From: JAFGBZ01 sp043817715
GTDB taxonomy: Archaea > Iainarchaeota > Iainarchaeia > Iainarchaeales > JAFGBZ01
Assembly: GCA_043817715.1 (NCBI GenBank)
Contig: JBDRGO010000007.1
Span: 1-64,000, forward strand
Direction of reading: 5' to 3'
Length of the DNA stretch: 64,000 bases
This document shows positions 24,691 through 33,677 of the stretch, piece by piece; position 1 is the first letter of the stretch; each line of letters starts with the position of its first letter. The notes below the pieces were generated by a model that worked only from the letters and a program-made list of their open reading frames with translations, was not told the origin of the DNA and made no database searches. Both the position numbers and the translations under genes were made by a program.

Positions 24691-27549
24691 TTATTTTGAT
24701 TTTAATTTAATGAAAAATTCCCTTTCAATTAATTTTTCTTTTTCCCCGTTTCCGTGAATTATTTTTGTATTTGTTTCTGATTCAATTTTTTCCTTAAATG
24801 ATGCAATGAAAGCTGAATCACTGCAGTTTAATTCCAATTCAGCTTTCTGGTCAGGGGTTAAATTTGCTTTTTTTCTTAAATCCTGAATCCTGCGCTTTAA
24901 TTCCATAAATTCCCATTCATTTCTGAGTTCATCATCTGCCTCATTATTTAATGCAACAGAAATTTTTTCATCAACCTGCCTTGAAGGGAATTTCACTGCT
25001 TTCTTTGATTCAACTGCTTTTTTTACATTAACCATTTTCTGCATTAACAAAAGCGTTTTCGGAAATTCCTTTCCTGTTTTGGTTACAATAATTAATTCAT
25101 TCAACGGCCATCTCAATCGAAGCTTTAATTCTTCACGCAAACTTAATGCTGACTGAACAGCATCTTTTGCCTTAATGAATTCCTTTTCCAGTTCTTCATC
25201 AATTAATGCATCATTTACTTTATTGAACTGAACCAAATGCACTGATTCCTCAAAATCAGATGCCTTTGCCTTTGAATAAATATATTCACTGAAATGAGGC
25301 GCAATCGGAGCCATTAATTTAACCAAGGAATAAATCACATAAGAAAAAACCCTGGATAATTCCTCCTGCGATACAGAAGAAGTTCTTTCCCTGATTAATT
25401 TAATGTAATTCCTTGACAAATCCTCTAAAACAAATTCCTCAATTAACTGGGAAACTTTATTGTAATTGAATTTATTATAGCATTCAATGCATTCTTTTCC
25501 CAAAGAATTAATTCTGGACAAAATCCATTTGTCTTCAACAGGAAGCTTTTCCAGATTAACAGTGGGATTTTCCTCAAATTTCAAATCCAGATACATTGCA
25601 CCGAAACTAATTGAATTCCATAAAATATTGAAGAAACGGTTAATGTCATCAAATGAATTCCATGAAAAAGAAATATCCTCCCCTTTCACTTCCCTTGCAA
25701 TAAACCATCTCAAATAATCCCTGTTATACTTGTCAATGACTTCCTTTGGAGTAATAATGTTTCCCAAAGACTTGGACATCTTTTTTTTGCCTAAATCCAA
25801 TACCATGCCATGCATGAAAATTGACTTGAACGGCTTTTTATCAAAACAAATAACTGAAGTAATTAACTGTGAATTCCACCATCCCCTGATTTGGTCTTTT
25901 CCCTCTAAATTAAAATCCGAGGGCCAGTATTTATTGAATAAATCAGCTTTGGCAGGATAACCTAATGAACCCCAAGAGCTTGCGCCTGAATCAAACCATA
26001 CATCCAGTACTTCCGGCACCCTGTTCATCTGCCCCTGGCATTTCTTGCATTTAATTTTTACTTCATCAATCCAGGGCTTATGCAAATCCAAATCACTTGA
26101 AGCAGAAGAAAATGACTGAAGTTCAGCAAGCGAACCAACAACCAATTGCTCCTTGCATCCTTCACAAACCCAAATCGGCAAAGGAGTTCCCCAATAACGT
26201 TGCCTTGAAACAGGCCAGTCCCCTAACTGCTCTAACCAATTATTGAACCTGTCAAAGCCCCATGAAGGAACCCAATTAACTTCCTTATTTAATTCTTTAA
26301 GTCTTTCCCTTATCTCAGTTATGCGGAAAAACCACTGGTCTGAAGAAATCATTAATAAAGGGGATTTGCATCTCCAGCACACAGGATAATCATGCGTAAA
26401 AGGATGCTTAAACACCAAAGCATTATGTTTTTTTAAGTCCTCAATTATTTCCGCATCAACTGCACGGGCTTTTTTTCCCTTATATTTTCCTGCCTCTTCA
26501 AGCATTGTTCCGCTTAAATCAACAGGAGAAATTACAGGCAAACCAGCCTTTGTTCCTGCATCAAAATCCTCTTTTCCATGCCCGGGAGCAGTATGAACCA
26601 AACCGGTTCCGGCAGTCAAATCAACATATCTTTCATTTAAAATAACTGTATGCAGATTAGGAAGCTTCGGCTTATTGAATTCTTTTTCCAATGAATCCAA
26701 ATATTTTTTTCCTTCCAGTTCCGCACCCAAAAATTCTGATTCAATTGAATAACCTGCCTCAACTGCATCCATTAATTCCTGAATTCTTTCCTTTGCAATA
26801 ATCCATTTCTCTCCATTGGATAATTTTAATTTCACATAAGTGAATTTCGGATGAACCATTACCCCAGTGTTTCCAGGCAAAGTCCAAGGAGTAGTAGTCC
26901 ACACAATTAAGTAAGTTTTCGGCTCATCAATTAATTCATATTTAAAATAAATTGATTCATCTGTCTGCTTTACATATTCAATTTCATTATATGCAACAGC
27001 GGTTTCACATGAAGGACAGGCATGAATCGGGTATTTTCCCAAATAAAGCAGGTTCTTTTCCTGCGCTTTCTTAAAAGTCCACCATAAAGCCTCAATATAC
27101 TGATTATTGCAAGTAATGTAAGGATTATTCCAATCCATCCATACCCCTAAATTATCAAATTCATCATTCATTACATCAATGAATTCAGTTGCAAATTTCC
27201 TGCATTCCTTAATGAAATTCCCTACCCCGAATTTTTCAATGTCTTCCTTTGTTTTCAAGCCAAGCTTGCCTTGAACCTTATGCTCTATCGGCAAACCATG
27301 AGTGTCATAACCAGGCTGGTCCAAGCAGTCAAAGCCCTGCATTCTTTTCATTCGAATTGAAAGGTCCTTTAAAATTTTATTCAATGCAGTGCCCATATGA
27401 ATATGCCCTGAAGCATAAGGCGGGCCGTCCATTAAGTAAAACGTTTTATTTCCTTCATGGATTTTCCTTGCTTTTCCAACAATATCCTTGCTTTTCCAGA
27501 AAGCACGGACTTCCTCTTCTTTTTCCCTTGAATAATTATCTATTTTCAT
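24691..27549 (-). CDS. ileS: isoleucyl-tRNA synthetase
   Basis: Class I signatures are GHIHMGTAL (HIGH) near residue 48 and KKMSKSLGN near residue 590. The editing CP1 domain carries the Thr-rich TTTPWTLPGN and AYNEIEY, and a zinc site is formed by CEGCKEQL with CKKCQGQ. The opening DNYSREKEEEVRAFWKS is typical. At 952 aa it is somewhat shorter than many archaeal IleRS, mainly at the C-terminus. It must charge the tRNA-Ile with anticodon UAU encoded at 29735-29809, in addition to the GAU type. Confidence 0.97.
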   Translation of the reverse strand: MKIDNYSREKEEEVRAFWKSKDIVGKARKIHEGNKTFYLMDGPPYASGHIHMGTALNKILKDLSIRMKRMQGFDCLDQPGYDTHGLPIEHKVQGKLGLKTKEDIEKFGVGNFIKECRKFATEFIDVMNDEFDNLGVWMDWNNPYITCNNQYIEALWWTFKKAQEKNLLYLGKYPIHACPSCETAVAYNEIEYVKQTDESIYFKYELIDEPKTYLIVWTTTPWTLPGNTGVMVHPKFTYVKLKLSNGEKWIIAKERIQELMDAVEAGYSIESEFLGAELEGKKYLDSLEKEFNKPKLPNLHTVILNERYVDLTAGTGLVHTAPGHGKEDFDAGTKAGLPVISPVDLSGTMLEEAGKYKGKKARAVDAEIIEDLKKHNALVFKHPFTHDYPVCWRCKSPLLMISSDQWFFRITEIRERLKELNKEVNWVPSWGFDRFNNWLEQLGDWPVSRQRYWGTPLPIWVCEGCKEQLVVGSLAELQSFSSASSDLDLHKPWIDEVKIKCKKCQGQMNRVPEVLDVWFDSGASSWGSLGYPAKADLFNKYWPSDFNLEGKDQIRGWWNSQLITSVICFDKKPFKSIFMHGMVLDLGKKKMSKSLGNIITPKEVIDKYNRDYLRWFIAREVKGEDISFSWNSFDDINRFFNILWNSISFGAMYLDLKFEENPTVNLEKLPVEDKWILSRINSLGKECIECYNKFNYNKVSQLIEEFVLEDLSRNYIKLIRERTSSVSQEELSRVFSYVIYSLVKLMAPIAPHFSEYIYSKAKASDFEESVHLVQFNKVNDALIDEELEKEFIKAKDAVQSALSLREELKLRLRWPLNELIIVTKTGKEFPKTLLLMQKMVNVKKAVESKKAVKFPSRQVDEKISVALNNEADDELRNEWEFMELKRRIQDLRKKANLTPDQKAELELNCSDSAFIASFKEKIESETNTKIIHGNGEKEKLIEREFFIKLKSK

Positions 27550-27677
27550 TCTAAGCCCTTTTATAATTCATATAATATAATTAAACTCTTATAATTCACC
27601 TTGAAAAGGAATAAAAAGGTTACAACAAAACAAAAAACAATAACTAACAAGCCACAGCAAAACAAAGAAATACAGGA

Positions 27678-28592
27678 ATGGACAATATTTCAATTACTAT
27701 GATTCTTCGCATAACTAAAGCAGTCCAAAACTTGTGGAACAGAACATTTAACAAGCCAATTAATTGGGTTGAATTTCATGCAAAAAGAACAGATGGCTGG
27801 TTTCAGACAGCAAAAAACATGTCAGAAAACCATGAAAAATTCATTCAGGCATTTAAGCCAAAAAAAGCATCTGAATCATTCAGCATTGAAATGATTAACA
27901 CAAAACATGAATCTGATTATGCTTTGGCATTAATTCCTGCACAAGCAATTGATTTCACTGAATCAATGCTTCCGCAATTAAAACTTGGAATGGATAAAAA
28001 AAGCAGAAGCATTATTGTTGAAGCAATCCAGTGCTCTGAAAAGGAACTGGCAAAAAAAATCAATGAAGAATTAGGTCAAAAAGGGCCGTGGGCTAATTTT
28101 CTTTTAAGGGAACTGGAAGATTATTCCAAAAAAAATAGATATGCACAAATTAAAATCCGCAAGCCTGAAACGCTTCACAATTACCATAAACCAATTATTG
28201 CCCTGCCAGAAAAAGAAAGAAGAAAAGTTTACAGAAGACCCAAAGGAATAATTTCCAGATTAAAAAAAGCAGAAGAAAGTTCAGGAAAAAAAAATAAAAA
28301 AGTTGGTTTATCTCAAGAAGAAGCAGAAGCATTAAATGGAAATGAGACTATTAAAAAATTCATTACCGCAAGAAAGGAAGAAAACCAAACACATTTTGAA
28401 TTAGACCCAAAAGTGATGAATGAATACAAATCAGAAAATAAACTGGAGAATGCATTGCTAGTCCTGATTTATTCGCATGCTGAAGAAAAAAGAAGAAAAG
28501 CAGTTCAGGAATCCATGCGCAAGCTTTATTATGGCACAGCAAGAGGATGCAATTATACGGAAGAAAGGGACTATTTTGTAAAAGAATTATAA
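27678..28592 (+). CDS. unknown basic protein, 304 aa
   Basis: The protein has no signal peptide or membrane segment. The N-terminal half is mixed alpha/beta with a hydrophobic strand YALALIPAQAIDF; a long Lys-rich linker (KKAEESSGKKNKKVGLSQEE) separates a helical C-terminal part ending KLYYGTARGCNYTEERDYFV. No catalytic pattern or family is recognised. The following HTH gene begins 41 bases later on the same strand, so they may form a unit. Confidence 0.6.
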   Translation: MDNISITMILRITKAVQNLWNRTFNKPINWVEFHAKRTDGWFQTAKNMSENHEKFIQAFKPKKASESFSIEMINTKHESDYALALIPAQAIDFTESMLPQLKLGMDKKSRSIIVEAIQCSEKELAKKINEELGQKGPWANFLLRELEDYSKKNRYAQIKIRKPETLHNYHKPIIALPEKERRKVYRRPKGIISRLKKAEESSGKKNKKVGLSQEEAEALNGNETIKKFITARKEENQTHFELDPKVMNEYKSENKLENALLVLIYSHAEEKRRKAVQESMRKLYYGTARGCNYTEERDYFVKEL

Positions 28593-28633
28593 TTGACCGA
28601 AAAGATTTAATAAAAAATAAGGAATAGTTTAAT

Positions 28634-29671
28634 ATGATTAAATTAATCAGCATTAAAACGATTCATGAAAGAATTCACAGAAACGAGGGCAATGTTCTCC
28701 TGACAGCCGCCCAAATCCAAAAACGCTATCCAAATGAAATACAACTACAAAAAGGAAACAGCTATGCCATAAGCAGGCATGTGCCCGAAGACATAGCAAA
28801 TAAATTCATTGAAGAACAAATAGCGCTTAAAGAAGGAATCACGCATAATGATTTATGCAAAGAACTCGGCATTACTCCAAATTCAAAAAAAATGCCTCTC
28901 TTTAAAAACCAGCGGAGAAAAGCAGGAAGAATTATTTATTATAGCCAAGAAGATGCAGAAAAAATAAGAAAATATTATACAAGAAGATATGGCTGGCGCA
29001 CCACTGATGAATTAGCAAAATTTTTAGGCGTGGATAAAACCGCAATCCTTATATTTTTTGAAAACCCTGAAAATGCCCAAAAATATTCCCATTTTATTAG
29101 AAGATATCCTAAAAAAAATGTTTTCAACCCTGAATTTTTTGAAGCTTATACCGGGGGAAACCGAAAAGAAGCATCTCAATTAGAAGAAGAAATAACTGAA
29201 TATTACAATAATTTCGTAACAACAAGAACAAGAAATACACGCAAAAAAGGAATTGATAAAATTACAGCCCAGGATATTGAAGAAGAAATTAAACTGCTGA
29301 AAAAAAAATATTCCGCAAAAACAAGGGATGTTTCTTTCCTTGACAAGCTTGAAGAAGAAGACGAAAGCATAGACTCATTAGATGAAAGACTGCAAAAAGG
29401 CAACAAAAGAAAGCCGAAAACAAGGCCAGAAAGATTAAGACTCTATGCATTAATTCATTTTTGCAAAAGAAAAAGGCTTTTTGCAACTGAAGAAAAATTA
29501 ATTCAGATAGCAGTAACCTTTGGAATATTAAAAAACGACAGAGAATTCAAAACCATTATAACTGAATTAATTGATTTAGGCGCAATAAGCAAATCAAGAA
29601 AAGTAAATAAAAAAGCAACACGTGAACCGGCAAACAGACCATGGAAAGTATCCGAAAGATTTTTAGAATAA
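28634..29671 (+). CDS. multi-HTH DNA-binding protein, unknown
   Basis: This 345-aa basic protein contains several helix-turn-helix-like segments: GITHNDLCKELGITPNSKK, WRTTDELAKFLGVDKTAIL and a winged-helix-like C-terminal part (KLIQIAVTFGILKNDREFKT). A long acidic/basic linker (FLDKLEEEDESIDSLDERLQ) sits in the middle. Its general build, several HTHs in series, resembles the N-terminal half of the sigma-like protein at 21273, but no residue-level homology can be claimed. DNA binding is inferred, the target is not known. Confidence 0.6.
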   Translation: MIKLISIKTIHERIHRNEGNVLLTAAQIQKRYPNEIQLQKGNSYAISRHVPEDIANKFIEEQIALKEGITHNDLCKELGITPNSKKMPLFKNQRRKAGRIIYYSQEDAEKIRKYYTRRYGWRTTDELAKFLGVDKTAILIFFENPENAQKYSHFIRRYPKKNVFNPEFFEAYTGGNRKEASQLEEEITEYYNNFVTTRTRNTRKKGIDKITAQDIEEEIKLLKKKYSAKTRDVSFLDKLEEEDESIDSLDERLQKGNKRKPKTRPERLRLYALIHFCKRKRLFATEEKLIQIAVTFGILKNDREFKTIITELIDLGAISKSRKVNKKATREPANRPWKVSERFLE

Positions 29672-29734
29672 AAAAAAATTGATAAATCAAGCTACATCCG
29701 GCAAATTCTCTGATGCAAAATGGCAAGGAAAATT

Positions 29735-29809
29735 TGGAGATAGGCGGATTTGAACCGCCGACCCTTGGTGTATAAGACCAATGCTCTAGCCAGGCTGAGC
29801 TATACCTCC
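29735..29809 (-). tRNA. tRNA-Ile (anticodon TAT)
   Basis: On the minus strand acceptor GGAGGTA pairs with TATCTCC (one G-T pair), D-arm GCTC/GAGC, anticodon stem TTGGT/ACCAA with loop CTTATAC, T-arm GGCGG/CCGCC and discriminator A73 form a normal cloverleaf. The anticodon bases lie at 29772-29774 and read TAT, which matches the codon AUA. No intron and no encoded CCA. Most archaea read AUA with a CAU tRNA modified to agmatidine; a UAU tRNA is the exception. Confidence 0.93.
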
Positions 29810-29865
29810 TTAAACTTTAATATTAAAAATCAACAAAAGTTTAAAAACAAAACAATTGCAGGGAA

Positions 29866-30246
29866 TTACTGTATGCCAGATTTTTCTGAAGGTTTTTCTT
29901 CCCTTGGAATTATTTCTTTGCTCAACATATTTTCAGTGTTTGCTTCAATGCTTTCCTGTATTTCAGTAATTTTTCCAAACCTTCCAATGTTTATCCTTAA
30001 AGAGTTTTTGAACAAAGAAGAAAAGCCGTTTTCCAGAGAATAATTTTTTCCTGCCAAAACCTGGCTTATTGTGTCATCCCATAAAGTCAGCAAAACCATT
30101 CCAGAATCATCAGCGATTTTTGCTTCGCATACTTTATGATTTTTACTGTCAAGCTTTGACTGAACATCCCTTGATTCAGTTACTTCAATTGCTTTAAATT
30201 TTAATTCAATTTTTTTCATATAAGGCCTTAATTCATTTATTTTCAT
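29866..30246 (-). CDS. OB-fold single-stranded nucleic-acid-binding protein
   Basis: The 126-aa protein begins MKINELRPYMKKIELKFKAI and carries CEAKIADDSGMVLLTLWDD, the strand pair typical of the RPA/SOSS-B OB-fold (IADDTGxxxLTLWD). It probably binds single-stranded DNA in replication or repair. The C-terminal 30 residues are acidic and disordered. It is on the minus strand just downstream of nothing else; tRNA-Ile follows it. Confidence 0.82.
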   Translation of the reverse strand: MKINELRPYMKKIELKFKAIEVTESRDVQSKLDSKNHKVCEAKIADDSGMVLLTLWDDTISQVLAGKNYSLENGFSSLFKNSLRINIGRFGKITEIQESIEANTENMLSKEIIPREEKPSEKSGIQ

Positions 30247-30378
30247 AATAAAATCACCAAATAAAAATAAAGCAAAAAGAATAAAAGAACCTTTTTTCAG
30301 GGAAAAAAAAGTTTGCGAAAAAAAACAAGAAAAAAAAGGAGAAAAAATAAAAAAAAGAGAAAAAAAATAAAAAAAATG

Positions 30379-30400
30379 AAAAGCCTGAAAAATGGCTTTT
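30379..30400 (-). terminator. hairpin terminator after the CmpX-like gene
   Basis: AAAAGCC pairs with GGCTTTT over an 8-nt loop immediately after the stop codon of the 30401-31069 gene; on the minus strand it is followed by a long T-rich run. Confidence 0.6.
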
Positions 30401-31069
30401 TTATTTCAAATCTTTTTTCATATCATCAACCAATTGCCTTGCTTCGTCCTTGAATGACAATCCAAAGCTTATTCCGACAATTATTGCAGCCATGAACATG
30501 AATGTGCCGATTGCAATAAGGAACGCTGTTTCAAGCAATGCAACATCAAAGCCTGCATTTTTTAAACCAAGAACTGTTGCCAAAAACACAGTGATGATAT
30601 AAACTGCTTTTGAAAGCACTTTCTTTTTCTTAAATGAAGTCTGGTTAATTTTGTTTTCAATTATTTTTGCTACAATCAAGCCCAAAACAACAAGAACAAG
30701 CGCCCCAAGAAGCTTTAACATCATGCTGTAAAGAGTTAATGAAAACACTTCAATTGTTTTGAATGGAATGAAACCTAAAGCCAGTGCAAATACAAAGAAA
30801 AATGTATACCACTTGACAAAGCTTCCAACAACGCTTGATAAAGGCAGCCCTCCGACAGCGCCAACCAAATTATGGTCTTTTGCCCAGTCATCAAGCTTCA
30901 ATATATTAAGCACTTTGCTGACAATGCTTTTTAGAATTACACCCAAAAACCAGCCGACAATTATTACAATTATTGCCGCAACAAACCAGAAGCTCAATCC
31001 TAAAAACTTCGGAACTTCAGCTGCAATAAACTCATTCAGTCCAATCTCAAACGGATTTGATATACCCAT
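30401..31069 (-). CDS. CmpX-like membrane protein with conserved TM helices
   Basis: The 222-aa protein has about five transmembrane helices. Two repeats of the form IIVIIVGWFLGVILKSIVSK and GALVLVVLGLIVAKIIENK match the conserved TM_helix repeat found in CmpX-type and MscS-related proteins. The short cytosolic part is basic/acidic at the end (DEARQLVDDMKKDLK). No MscS beta domain is present. A role in membrane stress is plausible but not shown. Confidence 0.75.
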   Translation of the reverse strand: MGISNPFEIGLNEFIAAEVPKFLGLSFWFVAAIIVIIVGWFLGVILKSIVSKVLNILKLDDWAKDHNLVGAVGGLPLSSVVGSFVKWYTFFFVFALALGFIPFKTIEVFSLTLYSMMLKLLGALVLVVLGLIVAKIIENKINQTSFKKKKVLSKAVYIITVFLATVLGLKNAGFDVALLETAFLIAIGTFMFMAAIIVGISFGLSFKDEARQLVDDMKKDLK

Positions 31070-31208
31070 AAATAAATCACCTGATAAACAAAATATTTTC
31101 TCATATATAAAGGTTATGTTTAATTGAAGAGTAGAAAAAAACTCAAAAAAATTAAAATAAATTTAAAAACTCAAAAAAATTAAAATAAATTTAACTTTTT
31201 TTAATTAA

Positions 31209-31754
31209 TTACGTTTTAATTAATTCATTTATTTTTTCAGACAAATCTTTTTTTGTTCCGCTATTCAGTAATTCATAATCAGCTAAAGAAATTAATTCAG
31301 TTAATCCTTTTTTTTGTGAGTCAATTTTGTCTCTTGAAAAAAATTCTTCTTTATTTTGAGGGTCAATATTGCTTTTTCTTTCAAATCTTTCATTTTGCTT
31401 AGCAGTGACTGCGACTAATTTTGCTTCAGGAAAAACCTCTTTAACTGAATAAAATTCTTCTTTGCTTCTTGCACCAACCAAAACCAAATTTGTTTCTTTT
31501 TCTTTATTTTCAGCTCTAAATGCTTTAACTTCCTTCAGTAATTCAATTGCAACTGCATTCATTCCTTTTAGTGCACGAAGTTCATCGCCTAATTTAACTA
31601 AATTCATTTTAGTTGGCTCCAGATTTTTTTCTTTTGCCATTTTTACAAGAACATCAGAAAAAACAAATTTTTTGAAATTAAATTCTTTAATCAAATAATC
31701 TGCTGCAGTGTCTTTTCCTGAACGAGCAAATCCAACTAATACAATGCATTGCAT
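31209..31754 (-). CDS. P-loop nucleotide kinase-like protein (UPF0200 type)
   Basis: The start at ATG 31754 gives CIVLVGFARSGKDTAADYL with Walker A GFARSGKD. The segment VLVGARSKEEFYSVKEVF and the Arg-rich ERFERKSNIDPQNKEEF fit the archaeal UPF0200/adenylate-kinase-like family. The substrate is unknown; dephospho-CoA or nucleoside phosphates have been suggested for relatives. The extra 16 N-terminal residues from 31802 are rejected as promoter sequence. Confidence 0.75.
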   Translation of the reverse strand: MQCIVLVGFARSGKDTAADYLIKEFNFKKFVFSDVLVKMAKEKNLEPTKMNLVKLGDELRALKGMNAVAIELLKEVKAFRAENKEKETNLVLVGARSKEEFYSVKEVFPEAKLVAVTAKQNERFERKSNIDPQNKEEFFSRDKIDSQKKGLTELISLADYELLNSGTKKDLSEKINELIKT

Positions 31755-31890
31755 GAAGAAAATAAAGGAAGAAGAAATTAATAAATGTAATTCATAAGGC
31801 AATTGTTCAATACAAAAAACACATGTTCAATTAAATGAACAATAAAAAATAAAAAAAAGAAGCAGATAAAAAAAAGTAAAGGAATGATTA

Positions 31891-33537
31891 CTACATCATT
31901 CCATCCATTCCGCCCATTCCTGGAGGCATTCCTCCAGGTGGTCCTGAGCTTCTGCTTGTTCCTGCAACAATATCGTCAATGCGCAACAGCATTTCAGCCA
32001 CTTCTGTTGCTGAAGTTACTGCCTGTTTTTTGATTGCAAGCGGTTCAATTACTTTCAATGCTTTCATGTCAGCAACTTTTCCTTTGTATACATCAATCCC
32101 CATGTATTTGCCTGTTTTTCCTTGGTGCTTTGAACGCAAATCAACTAATGCATCAATTGCATCCATTCCAGCTGATTCAGCCAGGGTTCTGGGAATTATT
32201 TCAAGTGTTTCAGAAAACAATTCAATTGCCAGCTGCTCTCTTCCGCCGACTGTTTTTGCATAATCCTTTAATTTCAGTGAAACTTCCATTTCGCTTGAGC
32301 CTCCTCCTGAAACAACTTTGCCTGATTTAATTGAAGAAGTAACTGCTCCGATTGCATCAACCATTGCCCTTTCTGCTTCATCAATTACATGCTCTGTTCC
32401 TCCACGGATTAAAATTGTGACTGCTTTAGGATTTTTGCACCCTTCAACGAAAACCATTTGGTCTCCTGAAATTTTTTTCTCTGAAACCATTCCGGCTGTC
32501 CCTAAATGCTCTTTGCTTAATCCTTCCAAACGAGAAACAACTTTTCCGCCTGTTGCTTTAGCCAATGCATCCATGTCAGATTTTTTTACTCTTCTTACTG
32601 CCATTATTCCTTCCTGTGCCAAAAAATGCTGTGCCATGTCATCAATTCCTTTCTGGCAAAAAATAACATTTGCGCCTGAATCCTTAACACGTGAAACCAT
32701 TTTCTGAAGCATTTTTTCTTCCTGATCCAAAAAAGCCTCTAACTGCATCGGGTCAGAAATCTGGATTTTTGTATCTGTTTCAGGGGATTTGATTTCCAAA
32801 GCAGAATCAATTAAGGCAATTTTTGCTTTCTCTAATTTTTTAGGCATTCCAGTATGGACAATTTCTTTGTCAATAACCAATCCTGAAATCATTTCTGATT
32901 CAGCTAATGAAGCGCCCTGCTTTTTTTCCAGTTTAATCATGTCCTTGTCAATCACAGTTGCATTGTTTTCTGTTTCTGCAACCTGCATTACTGCTTTCAC
33001 AACCAAGTCAGCCAGTTCTTCTGCTGATTCAGCTGCTTTTCCAGTCATTGAAGTCAAGGCAATTTCCTTTAATGCCTTTTTGTCTTTTGCATCAATTTCA
33101 TCACTTATTTCTTCAAAAAATTCAGCTGCTTTTTTTGCAGCCATTCTATATCCTTTAATTATTAATGAAGGATGTATTCCGTCATCCAATAATTTTTCTG
33201 CTTTTCCAAGCAATCCGCCTGCCAAAACAACTGCTGTTGTTGTTCCGTCCCCTACTTCATTGTCCTGTGTTTTAGCCAAATCAACCATCATTTTTCCCGC
33301 AGGATGGTCAATGCTCATTTCACTTAAAATTGTTGCACCGTCATTGGAAATTGTTACATCGCCTAATTCGTCAACAATCATTTTATCCATTCCCTTTGGA
33401 CCCAAAGTGGATTTAACTGCATTAGCCACTGCCTTAGCAATTAAAATATTTATTCTTTGGGCATCCCTTCCCAAAACTCTTTTTGAGCCATCGCTCAAAA
33501 ACATTACTTGCTGGTTCATTTGATCATTTTGTGCCAT
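31891..33537 (-). CDS. ths: thermosome (group II chaperonin) subunit
   Basis: The ATPase motifs VKSTLGPKGMDKMIVDELGD and DNEVGDGTTTAVVLAGGLL, the Gly-rich GGGSSEMEVSL, and a GGMPPGMGGMDGMM tail identify a thermosome subunit. It forms a two-ring folding chamber in the cytosol. ATG 33537 is preceded by AGGAGTGATTTTT, so the upstream start that includes that Shine-Dalgarno is rejected. Only one subunit gene occurs in the window. A TATA box lies about 60 bases upstream, so this mRNA has a leader. Confidence 0.97.
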   Translation of the reverse strand: MAQNDQMNQQVMFLSDGSKRVLGRDAQRINILIAKAVANAVKSTLGPKGMDKMIVDELGDVTISNDGATILSEMSIDHPAGKMMVDLAKTQDNEVGDGTTTAVVLAGGLLGKAEKLLDDGIHPSLIIKGYRMAAKKAAEFFEEISDEIDAKDKKALKEIALTSMTGKAAESAEELADLVVKAVMQVAETENNATVIDKDMIKLEKKQGASLAESEMISGLVIDKEIVHTGMPKKLEKAKIALIDSALEIKSPETDTKIQISDPMQLEAFLDQEEKMLQKMVSRVKDSGANVIFCQKGIDDMAQHFLAQEGIMAVRRVKKSDMDALAKATGGKVVSRLEGLSKEHLGTAGMVSEKKISGDQMVFVEGCKNPKAVTILIRGGTEHVIDEAERAMVDAIGAVTSSIKSGKVVSGGGSSEMEVSLKLKDYAKTVGGREQLAIELFSETLEIIPRTLAESAGMDAIDALVDLRSKHQGKTGKYMGIDVYKGKVADMKALKVIEPLAIKKQAVTSATEVAEMLLRIDDIVAGTSRSSGPPGGMPPGMGGMDGMM

Positions 33538-33596
33538 AAAAATCACTCCTTTTAAAACAAAAAAATTAGTTAATTTCTTGTGAAATAATTGCTGGA

Positions 33597-33605
33597 TATA
33601 AATGT
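33597..33605 (-). promoter_or_regulatory. TATA box of the thermosome gene
   Basis: On the minus strand CATTTATATCC, preceded by a purine/A-rich stretch, is a good archaeal TATA element about 63 bases before the start codon. It predicts a leader of about 38 nt containing the Shine-Dalgarno. Confidence 0.45.
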
Positions 33606-33677
33606 TTAAAAACCTGTACTTGCTGATGGATATAGGTGTTGGGTTTTATGAGAGTTAATTTTAATTTAAAAAAAATT

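Noticed and set aside
31979..33523. Several long plus-strand ORFs over the thermosome gene
   Set aside because: Shadows of a very well conserved chaperonin gene.
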